This document shows positions 35,072-43,540 of a stretch of DNA of 64,000 bases, one piece after another. Position 1 is the first letter of the stretch. Each line of letters starts with the position of its first letter. Made by a program: the position numbers and the translations under genes. The notes below the pieces were generated by a model. That model was not told where the DNA came from and did no database searches. It saw only the letters and a list, made by a program, of their open reading frames with translations. Source of the DNA: an uncultured Chloroflexota bacterium (GTDB taxonomy: Bacteria; Chloroflexota; UBA11872; VXNJ01); contig CAJWLF010000004.1 in NCBI GenBank assembly GCA_913043205.1, forward strand, positions 1-64,000, read 5' to 3'.

Positions 35072-35953
35072 ATGTCGAGTGAATGGATTTTTGAAAAAGT
35101 GGCCGGGCCATTTAGTTTTACGGAAGGACCTCAATGGACGGGTAACAATGTTTTATTTACCGATTTGTATAACCATAGAGTTCTTGCTTACGACCCTGAA
35201 TCAACAAAAGTGAAGCTGCAGTTTCAGGGCACAAATCAAGGGAATGGATTGCTTTATTCGCGGGCTGGTGAGCTGCTGTGTTGCGAAATGATCGGACGGC
35301 AGGTGAGCAAACTGAATTCTGATGGGACAAAAGAAGTCATTGCTGATAGATATCAAGGTAAACGCTTAAATAGCCCTAATGACATCATTGAAGATAGTAA
35401 AGGTAGGATATGGTTCACCGATCCTAGATATGGTGAGATTCGTGATGATATGGAGCTCAATCATGAGTCGGTGTATCGGTTTGATCCGACAAGTGATAAC
35501 GCACAACTTGAACGTATGACTTTCGACACCACTCGTCCTAATGGATTGCTGCTCTCTTTGGATGAGTCGACTTTATATGTTGCGCAAAGTGACTATGGGG
35601 AGGCTCGCAATCGCGAACTCCGTGCCTATCCAATCATGGGAAATGGAACATTGGGTCCGTACAGAGTGGTGCATAATTTCCATCCTGCTCGTGGTATAGA
35701 TGGAATGACCATCACTGACACAGGGCTACTTCTTGCTACTTCTGGGTGGGACCGTAATGGTCCTGGCCCTATGATTAATGTCTTGCATGAGTCAGGTCGT
35801 GTTATAGAAATGCACCCCGTCCCTACTGACATGCCGACTAATATTTGCTTTGGAGGGACAGACTTAAGAGATCTTTATATTACTGTGGGAACAGGCGAAT
35901 TGTTTCGCGTTCGCAATAGTGGCTACCAAGGTGTCAGAATGACCGACTCATAA
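35072..35953 (+). CDS. SMP-30/gluconolactonase family protein
   Basis: A 293-residue six-bladed beta-propeller. The opening FTEGPQWTGNNVLFTDLYNHRV carries the metal-ligand Glu, and NSPNDIIEDSKGRIWFTDPRYG and GIDGMTITDTGLLLATSGW carry the Asn and Asp ligands of the family. Such enzymes hydrolyse sugar lactones to acids. Placed 18 bases behind the MDR dehydrogenase, it would act on that enzyme's lactone product, whose acid could feed the enolase-superfamily enzyme encoded just downstream on the other strand. Confidence 0.9.
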   Translation: MSSEWIFEKVAGPFSFTEGPQWTGNNVLFTDLYNHRVLAYDPESTKVKLQFQGTNQGNGLLYSRAGELLCCEMIGRQVSKLNSDGTKEVIADRYQGKRLNSPNDIIEDSKGRIWFTDPRYGEIRDDMELNHESVYRFDPTSDNAQLERMTFDTTRPNGLLLSLDESTLYVAQSDYGEARNRELRAYPIMGNGTLGPYRVVHNFHPARGIDGMTITDTGLLLATSGWDRNGPGPMINVLHESGRVIEMHPVPTDMPTNICFGGTDLRDLYITVGTGELFRVRNSGYQGVRMTDS

Positions 35954-36005
35954 GGTCTACCACATCAGCCTTAGGGTTCATAAACTGACGATTAAACAAG
36001 GTTTG

Positions 36006-37169
36006 CTACAGCTCGTAAACGGTCCCTCCAACTCTATGAGATCGGATGTAATCCCAATCTATCTCGGCCCCTAAACCAGGTTCAGTCGGCGCGTATACAT
36101 TACCTTTCGGATCTATGGCGTCCAAGCCTTCTTTGTAATTCTTATAAATATTCACCCCAGATGTTTCAGCATCCGGATGCACTAAATTCATTTCGTAAAA
36201 ATTAGTATTCCTAATAGCAGTCATCAAGTGTCTGTGTGCAGGGCCATGAGAATGAATTTCCACGTCAATTCCCAAAGATTCAGCTACGTGAGCTAGTTTC
36301 AGTGCACCTGTGATCCCGCCATCTTGATAGGCGTCTACTCGTAGAAGATCTGTGCTTTTGGATATGGCGGCCTCAGTTTTAAGGTGTAAACCGCGAATAT
36401 ATTCTGACATTAAGACCGGTGTCCGAACTTTGTCACGCAACAACTGGTGAGCGTGAAAAGATTTTCCTCCATCGGGGAAAGGGTCTTCTATCCAGAAAAA
36501 ACTTGCCTCATCGCAGGCCTGGCCCACTCGCAATGCATCTGCAAAAGTAGGTAGAGCGCAGGCTGGATCAATCATAAGGGCCATATCATCTCCGACAGAG
36601 TCTCGAGTAGCTAGTATTGTTTCTATTTCGCCGGGAATATCTCCGTCAAGCCAACCATGAATTTTGAATCCTGTGAAACCTAGCTCTTTGCATTCAACGG
36701 CGAAATCTGCGTAAGCTTTGGGAGAATCCAAACCACCTGCCCGGTCACCGTGATAAGTGCTTGCATACGCAGGCAATGGGCGTAATTTGCTCCCCAATAA
36801 CTCGTATACAGGTGATTCGTACAATTTTCCGGCTAGGTCCCATAAGCATATATCGAGAAGTCCGATGGCTAGAGCATCGTGCTGTCTCAGCTCAAAATAC
36901 AAATCATGGTAAAGCTCGTTACGATGAAGCGCGTTTCGTCCCAGTACCATATGTGCGATCATTTCAAATTGTCTGGTTGCCATTATCAGTTGTCCTGCTG
37001 CCTCTCCTGACAATCCAGTATCAGTTTCAACACGCATAGCGCTTCGACGGACGATTCCATTCTCGCCCGGGCTGTACATCAACCCAAGGCCGTGACGACT
37101 TCCGCAAATATTTCGTAATTCAACATTGAATTCAAAGGTTTCTATTCGGGTGATGGATGGTGTTGCCAT
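36006..37169 (-). CDS. Enolase-superfamily protein (glucarate dehydratase-like)
   Basis: A 387-residue acid-sugar dehydratase candidate. The barrel has GFKIHGW (K-x-H catalytic pair), LMIDPACA (metal Asp), WIEDPFPDGG (metal Glu), LMSEYIRG (metal Glu) and EIHSHGPAHRHL (catalytic His). All positions are filled. The frame is open from 37250, but M at 37169 (MATPSITRIE) starts the capping domain and has an agaaaga site before it. It is divergent from the GH43-like gene and next to the dehydrogenase-lactonase pair, so dehydration of the acid they make is plausible. Confidence 0.9.
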   Translation of the reverse strand: MATPSITRIETFEFNVELRNICGSRHGLGLMYSPGENGIVRRSAMRVETDTGLSGEAAGQLIMATRQFEMIAHMVLGRNALHRNELYHDLYFELRQHDALAIGLLDICLWDLAGKLYESPVYELLGSKLRPLPAYASTYHGDRAGGLDSPKAYADFAVECKELGFTGFKIHGWLDGDIPGEIETILATRDSVGDDMALMIDPACALPTFADALRVGQACDEASFFWIEDPFPDGGKSFHAHQLLRDKVRTPVLMSEYIRGLHLKTEAAISKSTDLLRVDAYQDGGITGALKLAHVAESLGIDVEIHSHGPAHRHLMTAIRNTNFYEMNLVHPDAETSGVNIYKNYKEGLDAIDPKGNVYAPTEPGLGAEIDWDYIRSHRVGGTVYEL

Positions 37170-37307
37170 AAATAATCTTTCTGTCTGTGTGTAAATTTGG
37201 GTTGGTAGTATTAATATTTGTACCTGTTTAGGCCTTAGCCTACATGCCATTTTAACTACAAACGGAGAAAAAGCATCTTTGAGATAGGATCGAAATCAGT
37301 CGGGCGA

Positions 37308-38255
37308 TTGCCATTATTTGACCCCTCCTTAGGAGAGGTCGTCTATGAGCCTGAAAAAGGCGAAGCAGGATACTGGGTAGGGGCTCCAAGTGTGTGGGTG
37401 GAGGGAAAAGGTATTTATCTGAGCACTCGACACAGAAGACCATTGGATCAGGATAGAGGTTGGAAGTCTGCGATTTCCTACAGTGAGGATGGTATTAACT
37501 TTGAAGAAATATGGAGTGTTCAAGCCAATACGTTGAACACTGAGTCCATCGAAAGATCTGCATTAGTAAGGGATCCTGGTGGGGTTTGGAGACTGTATAT
37601 CTCTTATGTGGATTTAAATAGGAGATGGCGAATCGACTTACTGGAAGCGGAAGATGTTATGGCGCTTGACCCGGACAAACGAATTAAGATCATGGATGCT
37701 GAAAGTACTTTGAGCGAAGGTGTGAAAGACCCATATGTGATGTTCATTAGTGGCATGACTTATATGTTTGTAGCTTATGCTCCAATTGATACTGTAGTAC
37801 CAGGCTCAACGTATGATGATTTGCATGGTACAGGGAATGTATTCACCACAGGGCTGGTACAGCATCCGAGCGGTCTATGGATATCAGCAGATGGACGGAA
37901 TTTCACTTTCAAACGCGATATTACTGTGCCTGGTTATGGGTGGGATAGAAATGTTGCTCGATTATCGTGTGTGGTTCCGAACGGCGTTGGTTTCACTATA
38001 TTTTATGATGGCCGCTTGACCAGCGGAGACGTATACGAGGACAAGACTGGCATGTGTTCAACGCTAGATTTTGTCAACGTCATAAAGCATTCTGATGAGG
38101 GGGCGATTCTAGAAGGTCCGTACGGGAGTGGCTGCTTGCGATACATAGACTGCGTACGATTTGAAGATGATCTCTTATATTACTACGAGGTTAGTAGAGT
38201 AGACGCAGCTCACGAATTGAGAGTGGCAAAGGTGCCATTAACTACATCTGGCTGA
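37308..38255 (+). CDS. Glycosyl hydrolase family 43-like five-bladed propeller protein
   Basis: A 315-residue protein with features of the GH43/GH32/GH130 beta-propeller group: WVGAPSVWVEGKGIYLSTRHRR, ISYSEDGINFEEIW, VKDPYVMFISGMTYMFVAY and LWISADGRNF. Acidic residues in these blocks (Asp in VKDPY, Glu in the RSALVRDPGG blade) may form the active site, but I cannot assign them firmly. No signal peptide, so it would act in the cytosol on short glycosides. The start is TTG 37308, with no strong ribosome site. Confidence 0.7.
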   Translation: MPLFDPSLGEVVYEPEKGEAGYWVGAPSVWVEGKGIYLSTRHRRPLDQDRGWKSAISYSEDGINFEEIWSVQANTLNTESIERSALVRDPGGVWRLYISYVDLNRRWRIDLLEAEDVMALDPDKRIKIMDAESTLSEGVKDPYVMFISGMTYMFVAYAPIDTVVPGSTYDDLHGTGNVFTTGLVQHPSGLWISADGRNFTFKRDITVPGYGWDRNVARLSCVVPNGVGFTIFYDGRLTSGDVYEDKTGMCSTLDFVNVIKHSDEGAILEGPYGSGCLRYIDCVRFEDDLLYYYEVSRVDAAHELRVAKVPLTTSG

Positions 38256-38262
38256 GCTATGG

Positions 38263-39036
38263 CTACAGTATAGAATGTTGAAGCAATCTCATGCTGTGAA
38301 TTTGCGCAGATAGTTGCATTTGCACCCTGGTGTCAAAGTCGATTTGGCCGGGAGTTTCTGTAGTCATTCCATTTTGGCCAAGGGCAGAGTATGCATACAG
38401 TGCCAATGGCCATTGGTCTGTTGTTTTCATAAATGCGGACAATTCTTGTCTGCTTGGTAGAGATACCAACCCGTCCTTAACATCCCGATCATCTATTACT
38501 GGCTTAGAATTGATCGGTCCGACTGTTGAAACTTGTTTAACTATTTGAGTCCCCCAGGATTCATCAGAGAACAATGGATACATGTAGTAGCCGGTCTCCT
38601 CTGGATCTTCATGAGCGTCTATCCATAAATCGAACTTTTGTTTGCCCACGGATTTTCTAACAGTCAGTGATTCTGGAGTTCCTTTGCCAGTAAAACTTCG
38701 ATTTATGTCCTGGCTATCTATATTCTCTCGGATACCCAAATCAAATCCTGTAGGGTTTATACACGGATAAATAACAAATTCGAAATTAGGGAATTCAGTC
38801 CATTTGCGTTGCTCGAGAAAAGCTAGGATGGACGCGATTGCAGCCGGTTCATCTCCGTGTACTCCAGTGAATAATCCTATCCGTGCGCACGCCGAATTTG
38901 AGGCAGGGATGTCTACTTTAAAGAGAGATACATTTCGATTTGGTATTTCAATTTCGGTTAGGGACATGGGATTGTCGTTCACTACAGAATTTACTCGTTT
39001 GATAAGTTCTGTATGGTTGGAAGGGAAATTAGTCAT
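38263..39036 (-). CDS. Succinylglutamate desuccinylase/aspartoacylase family (M14-like) protein
   Basis: A 257-residue zinc hydrolase. FTGVHGDEPAAI gives the metal His and Glu, DINRSF the conserved Asn-Arg, and DLWIDAHEDPE the third ligand His. The family removes acyl groups from amino acids or acts as a carboxypeptidase-like deacylase. It is convergent with the GH43-like gene (7 bases apart) and stands before the membrane-protein pair on the same strand. Substrate unknown. Confidence 0.86.
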   Translation of the reverse strand: MTNFPSNHTELIKRVNSVVNDNPMSLTEIEIPNRNVSLFKVDIPASNSACARIGLFTGVHGDEPAAIASILAFLEQRKWTEFPNFEFVIYPCINPTGFDLGIRENIDSQDINRSFTGKGTPESLTVRKSVGKQKFDLWIDAHEDPEETGYYMYPLFSDESWGTQIVKQVSTVGPINSKPVIDDRDVKDGLVSLPSRQELSAFMKTTDQWPLALYAYSALGQNGMTTETPGQIDFDTRVQMQLSAQIHSMRLLQHSIL

Positions 39037-39088
39037 CGCTCAATAATCAATATCTGTGGTGCTTCACTAAGCGAGGAAACATAGGATG

Positions 39089-40918
39089 TCATGGTTTGTC
39101 CCATCCGATGACTCTCGGTTTGCTGCCGTAAATTATTATCAAAGCCCTTTCTGCGCGTACGGCTTGAATGTCGGCGATGAGTTGTTGTATCTGATCTTGA
39201 TGCAGTTCGATGGGTTTAGTGCTTTTCGGGGATTGTCGTATCACCCCTAAATGGTGAATGTCTTGCTTAAGTTCTGTCTGCAGAGTGGCAACTATTTCAG
39301 TCGATGTCTCGTTAGTCAGGATTTGAATCAATTTAGGTGTGTTCTGTTTTTGTAAGTCATTAGATGCATAATCTGATTGTATCGACTCTACGGCTCTTTC
39401 TCTGCTGGTAACTTGAGCAAAGTGTCCCAATAGGATGGATGCGAAAATAAGATTGATTATGTTATGGCAAAGATTGGTCAATAGGGTTGATTCAACCGGC
39501 TCTCCGAGCACTATAGCTAGCAGGGATTGCAATAGCCCTATAGAGTTGAACAAAACGAATACAACAGTAATTGTTAGTCCAATGTAATAGAAGCATCTAC
39601 GCGGCCACATTGTTTTTTCTAATTCAGGTTCCTTTTGCAAAGCTTTCATAATTCTGGGGCCAACCGCCAGCAGAAGTAGAATTCCGACAATTAAGAAAGT
39701 GATACCAGCAGAAACCTGACCTATCCACCAAGCATCGTCTCGCTCGAGGGTGGTTGCATCGATGACCCATATGTCGAGCATGACTTGAGACAAAGCTATG
39801 CAGGCATAAGTGCCCTGAATTAACCCCACAGTTAGCACGGTGTAGTCCACTAGTCTTTGGACTATTCGGGCGTGACTTGTCTCTTGGTTCAGTTCTGTTT
39901 GTAGTAAGGGAATATGGGTGAATAGTATTGCTATTCCGACAACAGCGATAGATACGATGTTGTTCATCAGTAAGAATTCCCATGGGGTCAATGCAGAGCT
40001 ATCACCCAACAGTGAAGCAACAAAATTGAAGAGCATGGCTGTTATCACGCCAAATATTGCGGCAGTGGCTATTCCTGTAGCGAATAGTAGATACGCATAT
40101 TGCAGGATTGTTCCGGATTCAGCCTTTATTTTTGCACGGTGCCATACGTGTCCTAATGATCCTGACAGCATTACGGCAACACTACTTGATACTAGTATTG
40201 ATATTTCTTGGTGGAAATTTCCGGCCAATAGTTTGCTATCGTATGGTATTAGTTTCCAAGGCAACTCCAGTGCCGTCACCATTGAAGCTGATATGGCAAT
40301 CAGGGTAATTGCGGTTACTAAAAATAGGTACGTTCGTTTCTCGATCCAGTTAACTGGTCTAAAAAACTGCCAGTGATACGCCCATAGGACGAGCGCCGGG
40401 ATTAATCTTCCCAAACGGCGGATTAGTTGCGACCATTCATCGGACATCCCAAGAAAGAGCCACATGATGTGTTGGATGATTTCTCCAAATATTTGAAGGC
40501 TGATTAAAGCTGATATAGAAATCACGGCGTAAAGATAAAAGCGACGAATGTCTGAGTTGGTAAATTTGTTTGATATTCCTGATTGCTGCTGGATTTTCTT
40601 CCAATGGAAGACCCACATGGGTAGGGCTACGATTGTGGTTGCAAGAATTGGAACCAGCGAAGCTCGCAGATAACTATTCAAATCCGTGCTCAAATCAGGA
40701 TGTGGCCAAAGCGCCTCTCCTAGTAGTACATCAAACATTTTGCCGAAACCAAACCCGACAGCTGTAATTGTTATCAAGGAAGCCGTAAACAGGTATAAGC
40801 TCCAAGGAGCTATGTCTCTATGAAGACGCCAGCGAAGAAATGCCCTTATGAACAGCCATACGAGAGATATTTGAGTAGCTATTACTGCGAACCCTTGTAT
40901 AGGGATGATGAAGTTCAC
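39089..40918 (-). CDS. Polytopic membrane protein (DUF5671-like)
   Basis: A 609-residue membrane protein with roughly twelve hydrophobic segments, in repeated units of about four helices (the segments near residues 5-95, 125-225, 265-340 and 360-480). Units begin with patterns like RRFYLYAVISISALISLQIFGEIIQ, which recall DUF5671 domains of Chloroflexota membrane proteins. A cytoplasmic C-terminal tail of about 110 residues is predicted. Function unknown. GTG 40918 is 5 bases after the stop of the upstream single-span gene, so the two are co-translated. Confidence 0.65.
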   Translation of the reverse strand: MNFIIPIQGFAVIATQISLVWLFIRAFLRWRLHRDIAPWSLYLFTASLITITAVGFGFGKMFDVLLGEALWPHPDLSTDLNSYLRASLVPILATTIVALPMWVFHWKKIQQQSGISNKFTNSDIRRFYLYAVISISALISLQIFGEIIQHIMWLFLGMSDEWSQLIRRLGRLIPALVLWAYHWQFFRPVNWIEKRTYLFLVTAITLIAISASMVTALELPWKLIPYDSKLLAGNFHQEISILVSSSVAVMLSGSLGHVWHRAKIKAESGTILQYAYLLFATGIATAAIFGVITAMLFNFVASLLGDSSALTPWEFLLMNNIVSIAVVGIAILFTHIPLLQTELNQETSHARIVQRLVDYTVLTVGLIQGTYACIALSQVMLDIWVIDATTLERDDAWWIGQVSAGITFLIVGILLLLAVGPRIMKALQKEPELEKTMWPRRCFYYIGLTITVVFVLFNSIGLLQSLLAIVLGEPVESTLLTNLCHNIINLIFASILLGHFAQVTSRERAVESIQSDYASNDLQKQNTPKLIQILTNETSTEIVATLQTELKQDIHHLGVIRQSPKSTKPIELHQDQIQQLIADIQAVRAERALIIIYGSKPRVIGWDKP

Positions 40919-40922
40919 CGAG

Positions 40923-41417
40923 TTAAAAGGGAGGGTACTTGGGTGAAATTATTTTCCATGTAGCTCGTTCGCTCTTTAATTCAAATCTGATAACCTGGGT
41001 GTTTGTTAAAGATCCGGGACCGCTATCATCTCTGTACACGGTAGTAATTTCTATGACTACGTAGGCCAAATCTTGGTCTATTTCCTGAGATATAAGAACT
41101 ATTCTCCTACTGGCTGTTGGGTCCAATTGGGAGCTTGTTGGAAATTCCTCTGTTTGATTAAGTATTGATGTTGACAAGTATTCCCGGGCTCTGCTGATTC
41201 GTCCTGCGTCCAGATCAACTATATATGCTTGTACTACCCCGACAGGGGTGTCTGTAGAATATTGGATAGGCTTTCGGTCCTGGGTAGCATATACGGTAAG
41301 CACAGATGCTAAGATCAGAATTATGGCGCCAAAAATTATCGCCAGCAGCCAACGGTCGCGCACATGACCCCCTTTGCTAATCCTTGCCAAGCTTGACAAC
41401 AAAGTCCGTGATGGCAA
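40923..41417 (-). CDS. Single-span membrane protein with NTF2-like extracytoplasmic domain
   Basis: A 164-residue protein with a basic N-terminus, one transmembrane helix (about 23-44) and an outside domain. That domain starts TPVGVVQAYIVDLDAGRISRA, a pattern of NTF2-like/DUF4878-type lipoprotein-like domains (a conserved helix, then a curved sheet). I do not know its function. It forms a two-gene unit with the large membrane protein behind it and is divergent from the CinA-fusion gene, with 15 bases between their ends, so promoters overlap coding sequence. Confidence 0.6.
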   Translation of the reverse strand: MPSRTLLSSLARISKGGHVRDRWLLAIIFGAIILILASVLTVYATQDRKPIQYSTDTPVGVVQAYIVDLDAGRISRAREYLSTSILNQTEEFPTSSQLDPTASRRIVLISQEIDQDLAYVVIEITTVYRDDSGPGSLTNTQVIRFELKSERATWKIISPKYPPF

Positions 41418-41432
41418 GGTATTCTAGTAGTA

Positions 41433-42620
41433 ATGATACCTTCCGTAGTTAATGGTCAGGAATTTGACATAACATCTGTAGATCGCAAAATAGTTTCGCA
41501 CATTCACGATTCAGAGTGGAATATTAGCGTTGCTATGTCTGGTGGCGGAGTGGGGTTTATACATAAATTGCTGTCTACGGTAGGTGCGTCTCGTACGGTG
41601 ATAGATGTCGCAATTCCATATTCTGCTGCGGCTTTACGAAGATATCTTGGTTATTGCCCTGAAGCTTATTGTTCTGTGGAGACAGCTTCAGATTTGGCGG
41701 TGGCAGCATATGCTTCAGCTGTAAAGCTTCCCGGTATTGATGGTCATAAATTACTCGGTGTTGGAATAACTGCGGCGCTTGCCACTGATCGGTCCCGACA
41801 GGGTGGTGACAGGTGCCACATTAGTATTGCAGGACCTGACATTAATATATGCCGATCTATAGAATTCAAACTTGGTGACAATGACCGGGATAAGCAGGAC
41901 TCCATTGTTTCCAAGCTAGCGTTACTTACTGTAACAGAGGCGCTCAAGCTAAATTCCGATGACTCTGTGTTGGAACTGGCAAGCCAATTTCATGATGAAT
42001 ATTTAGGAAAGGAAGGTCCTAACATTGAACATTGGCTATCCGGATTGCTTGAAGGCAGGCTGGATGTATTGGCTCAGTCTGTCGAGGGACACATTGGAGT
42101 AATTAATAGCTCCCCTCGCGCATTGTTGTCCGGTTCATTTGACCCTTTGCACGCAGGTCACAAGCAATTGGCAGCAGTGGCATCGGATACTCTTGATACG
42201 AATGTTGACTTTGAATTGTCAGTTATTAATGTTGACAAGCCCCCGTTGGGCAACACAGTCATAAGCGAGAGGATGAATAGCTTTTGTGGATATGCTCGTA
42301 TATTTCTGACGAGAGCGCCAACTTTTCGTGAAAAGGCTAGATTGTTTCCTGGCACTACTTTCGTTGTCGGAATAGATACCGCTATACGCCTTATTGATTC
42401 GGTTTATTACACGGATACTATGGACATGCGACTGGCACTTAAAGAAATCAATGAGCAAGGATGTGGGTTTTTGGTTGCTGGACGTAGTCTGAAGGATGGG
42501 TTTCTGGGAATCGGAGACATAAGTATCCCTAGCGAATTCAGTGATATGTTTACTGGAATTGCAGAATCTGAATTTCGTAATGATATTTCTTCAACGGATA
42601 TCAGAAACTTACGTTCATGA
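41433..42620 (+). CDS. CinA C-terminal-like domain fused to nucleotidyltransferase domain
   Basis: A 395-residue two-domain protein. Residues 25-190 resemble the CinA C-terminal domain (nicotinamide mononucleotide amidohydrolase, PncC-like): SVAMSGGGVGFIHKLL, then AIPYSAAALRRYLG and the LGVGITAALATDR strand. Residues 228-395 are a class I nucleotidyltransferase: LLSGSFDPLHAGHKQ with the HAGH motif at 240-243, and STDIRN near the end in place of ISSTxIR. It may handle pyridine nucleotides at both ends, releasing ammonia from NMN and adenylylating NMN or NaMN. The first domain lacks the usual ESCTGG motif, so its activity is uncertain. Confidence 0.75.
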   Translation: MIPSVVNGQEFDITSVDRKIVSHIHDSEWNISVAMSGGGVGFIHKLLSTVGASRTVIDVAIPYSAAALRRYLGYCPEAYCSVETASDLAVAAYASAVKLPGIDGHKLLGVGITAALATDRSRQGGDRCHISIAGPDINICRSIEFKLGDNDRDKQDSIVSKLALLTVTEALKLNSDDSVLELASQFHDEYLGKEGPNIEHWLSGLLEGRLDVLAQSVEGHIGVINSSPRALLSGSFDPLHAGHKQLAAVASDTLDTNVDFELSVINVDKPPLGNTVISERMNSFCGYARIFLTRAPTFREKARLFPGTTFVVGIDTAIRLIDSVYYTDTMDMRLALKEINEQGCGFLVAGRSLKDGFLGIGDISIPSEFSDMFTGIAESEFRNDISSTDIRNLRS

Positions 42621-42656
42621 TCAGATTGATTCGGAATGTGCGTCCTGGTAGATAGC

Positions 42657-43469
42657 TCAGGTCAACAAATATACTGACAGACCTAGTATCCCTACAGCTA
42701 TTCGATAAATGGCGAAGATGCCAAATCCTAACGACTGGACGTGCTTGATTAACCAACGGGCTGATACTGCCCCTGCTAATCCTGCTGCCGACGCGGAAAC
42801 AAAAATTAGGGCTATAGATTCTAGGGATAGGCCGTTGTCAACTAGCCCAATTCCTCGCCACACGGCAGCTCCAATTATTATTGGTCCCATCAACTGGAAG
42901 GAAAATGTTGTTGCCTCGGTGCGATCGAGGCCACAAATTCTGGATACTGTCATAGTGATTCCTGATCTGGAGACCCCTGGAATTAATGCGATTGACTGGC
43001 TTATACCTATTACAACCATTGAGATTAATCCAACAGAATGTCTAATGGGACATAACTTGTCAGCTAGATATAGCAATATACCGCCACTAATCAAGCTTAG
43101 ACTGACGATTAGTGGGTCGCGCAATAATGACTCGGCAGCGTCCTCGGCAAGGATGCCTAGCGCCCCCACCATAGCCGTAGAAACAATAATAGCAACGAGT
43201 TTGTTTTGAGAATGCTGTCGGCTGGGATTCTTTACGAGTGTGTTCTGAATTAGATGTATGTAACTGCTTCCCATAGATCCCAGCACAGCGATCCCAGTCC
43301 CAAAATGTAGCGCGACAGTGAAGGTAAGACTACTTAGCAGGTCTAGCTCTATTTTGGCTATCCAAGGTATCAGTATGAGATGGCCTGAACTGCTGATAGG
43401 AACGAATTCCGTTATCCCTTGGACAATGCCAAGCAATATGCCATGAACCCAATCTAACGTGGTAAGCAA
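42657..43469 (-). CDS. uppP: Undecaprenyl-diphosphatase
   Basis: A 270-residue membrane phosphatase recycling the lipid carrier for cell-wall and surface polysaccharide synthesis. The two family motifs are present: GIVQGITEFVPISSSGHL near the N-terminus and LIPGVSRSGITMT in the middle. About eight hydrophobic segments are visible. TTG 43469 has a gggag site 8 bases before it. It lies 71 bases after the pyrophosphatase gene on the same strand. Confidence 0.95.
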   Translation of the reverse strand: MLTTLDWVHGILLGIVQGITEFVPISSSGHLILIPWIAKIELDLLSSLTFTVALHFGTGIAVLGSMGSSYIHLIQNTLVKNPSRQHSQNKLVAIIVSTAMVGALGILAEDAAESLLRDPLIVSLSLISGGILLYLADKLCPIRHSVGLISMVVIGISQSIALIPGVSRSGITMTVSRICGLDRTEATTFSFQLMGPIIIGAAVWRGIGLVDNGLSLESIALIFVSASAAGLAGAVSARWLIKHVQSLGFGIFAIYRIAVGILGLSVYLLT

Positions 43470-43540
43470 TTAATCTGCTCCCGCTCCCTTAGAATTGTTA
43501 TGCGACTACATAAATACTATCGTCTACTTCAGGTAGGCAG

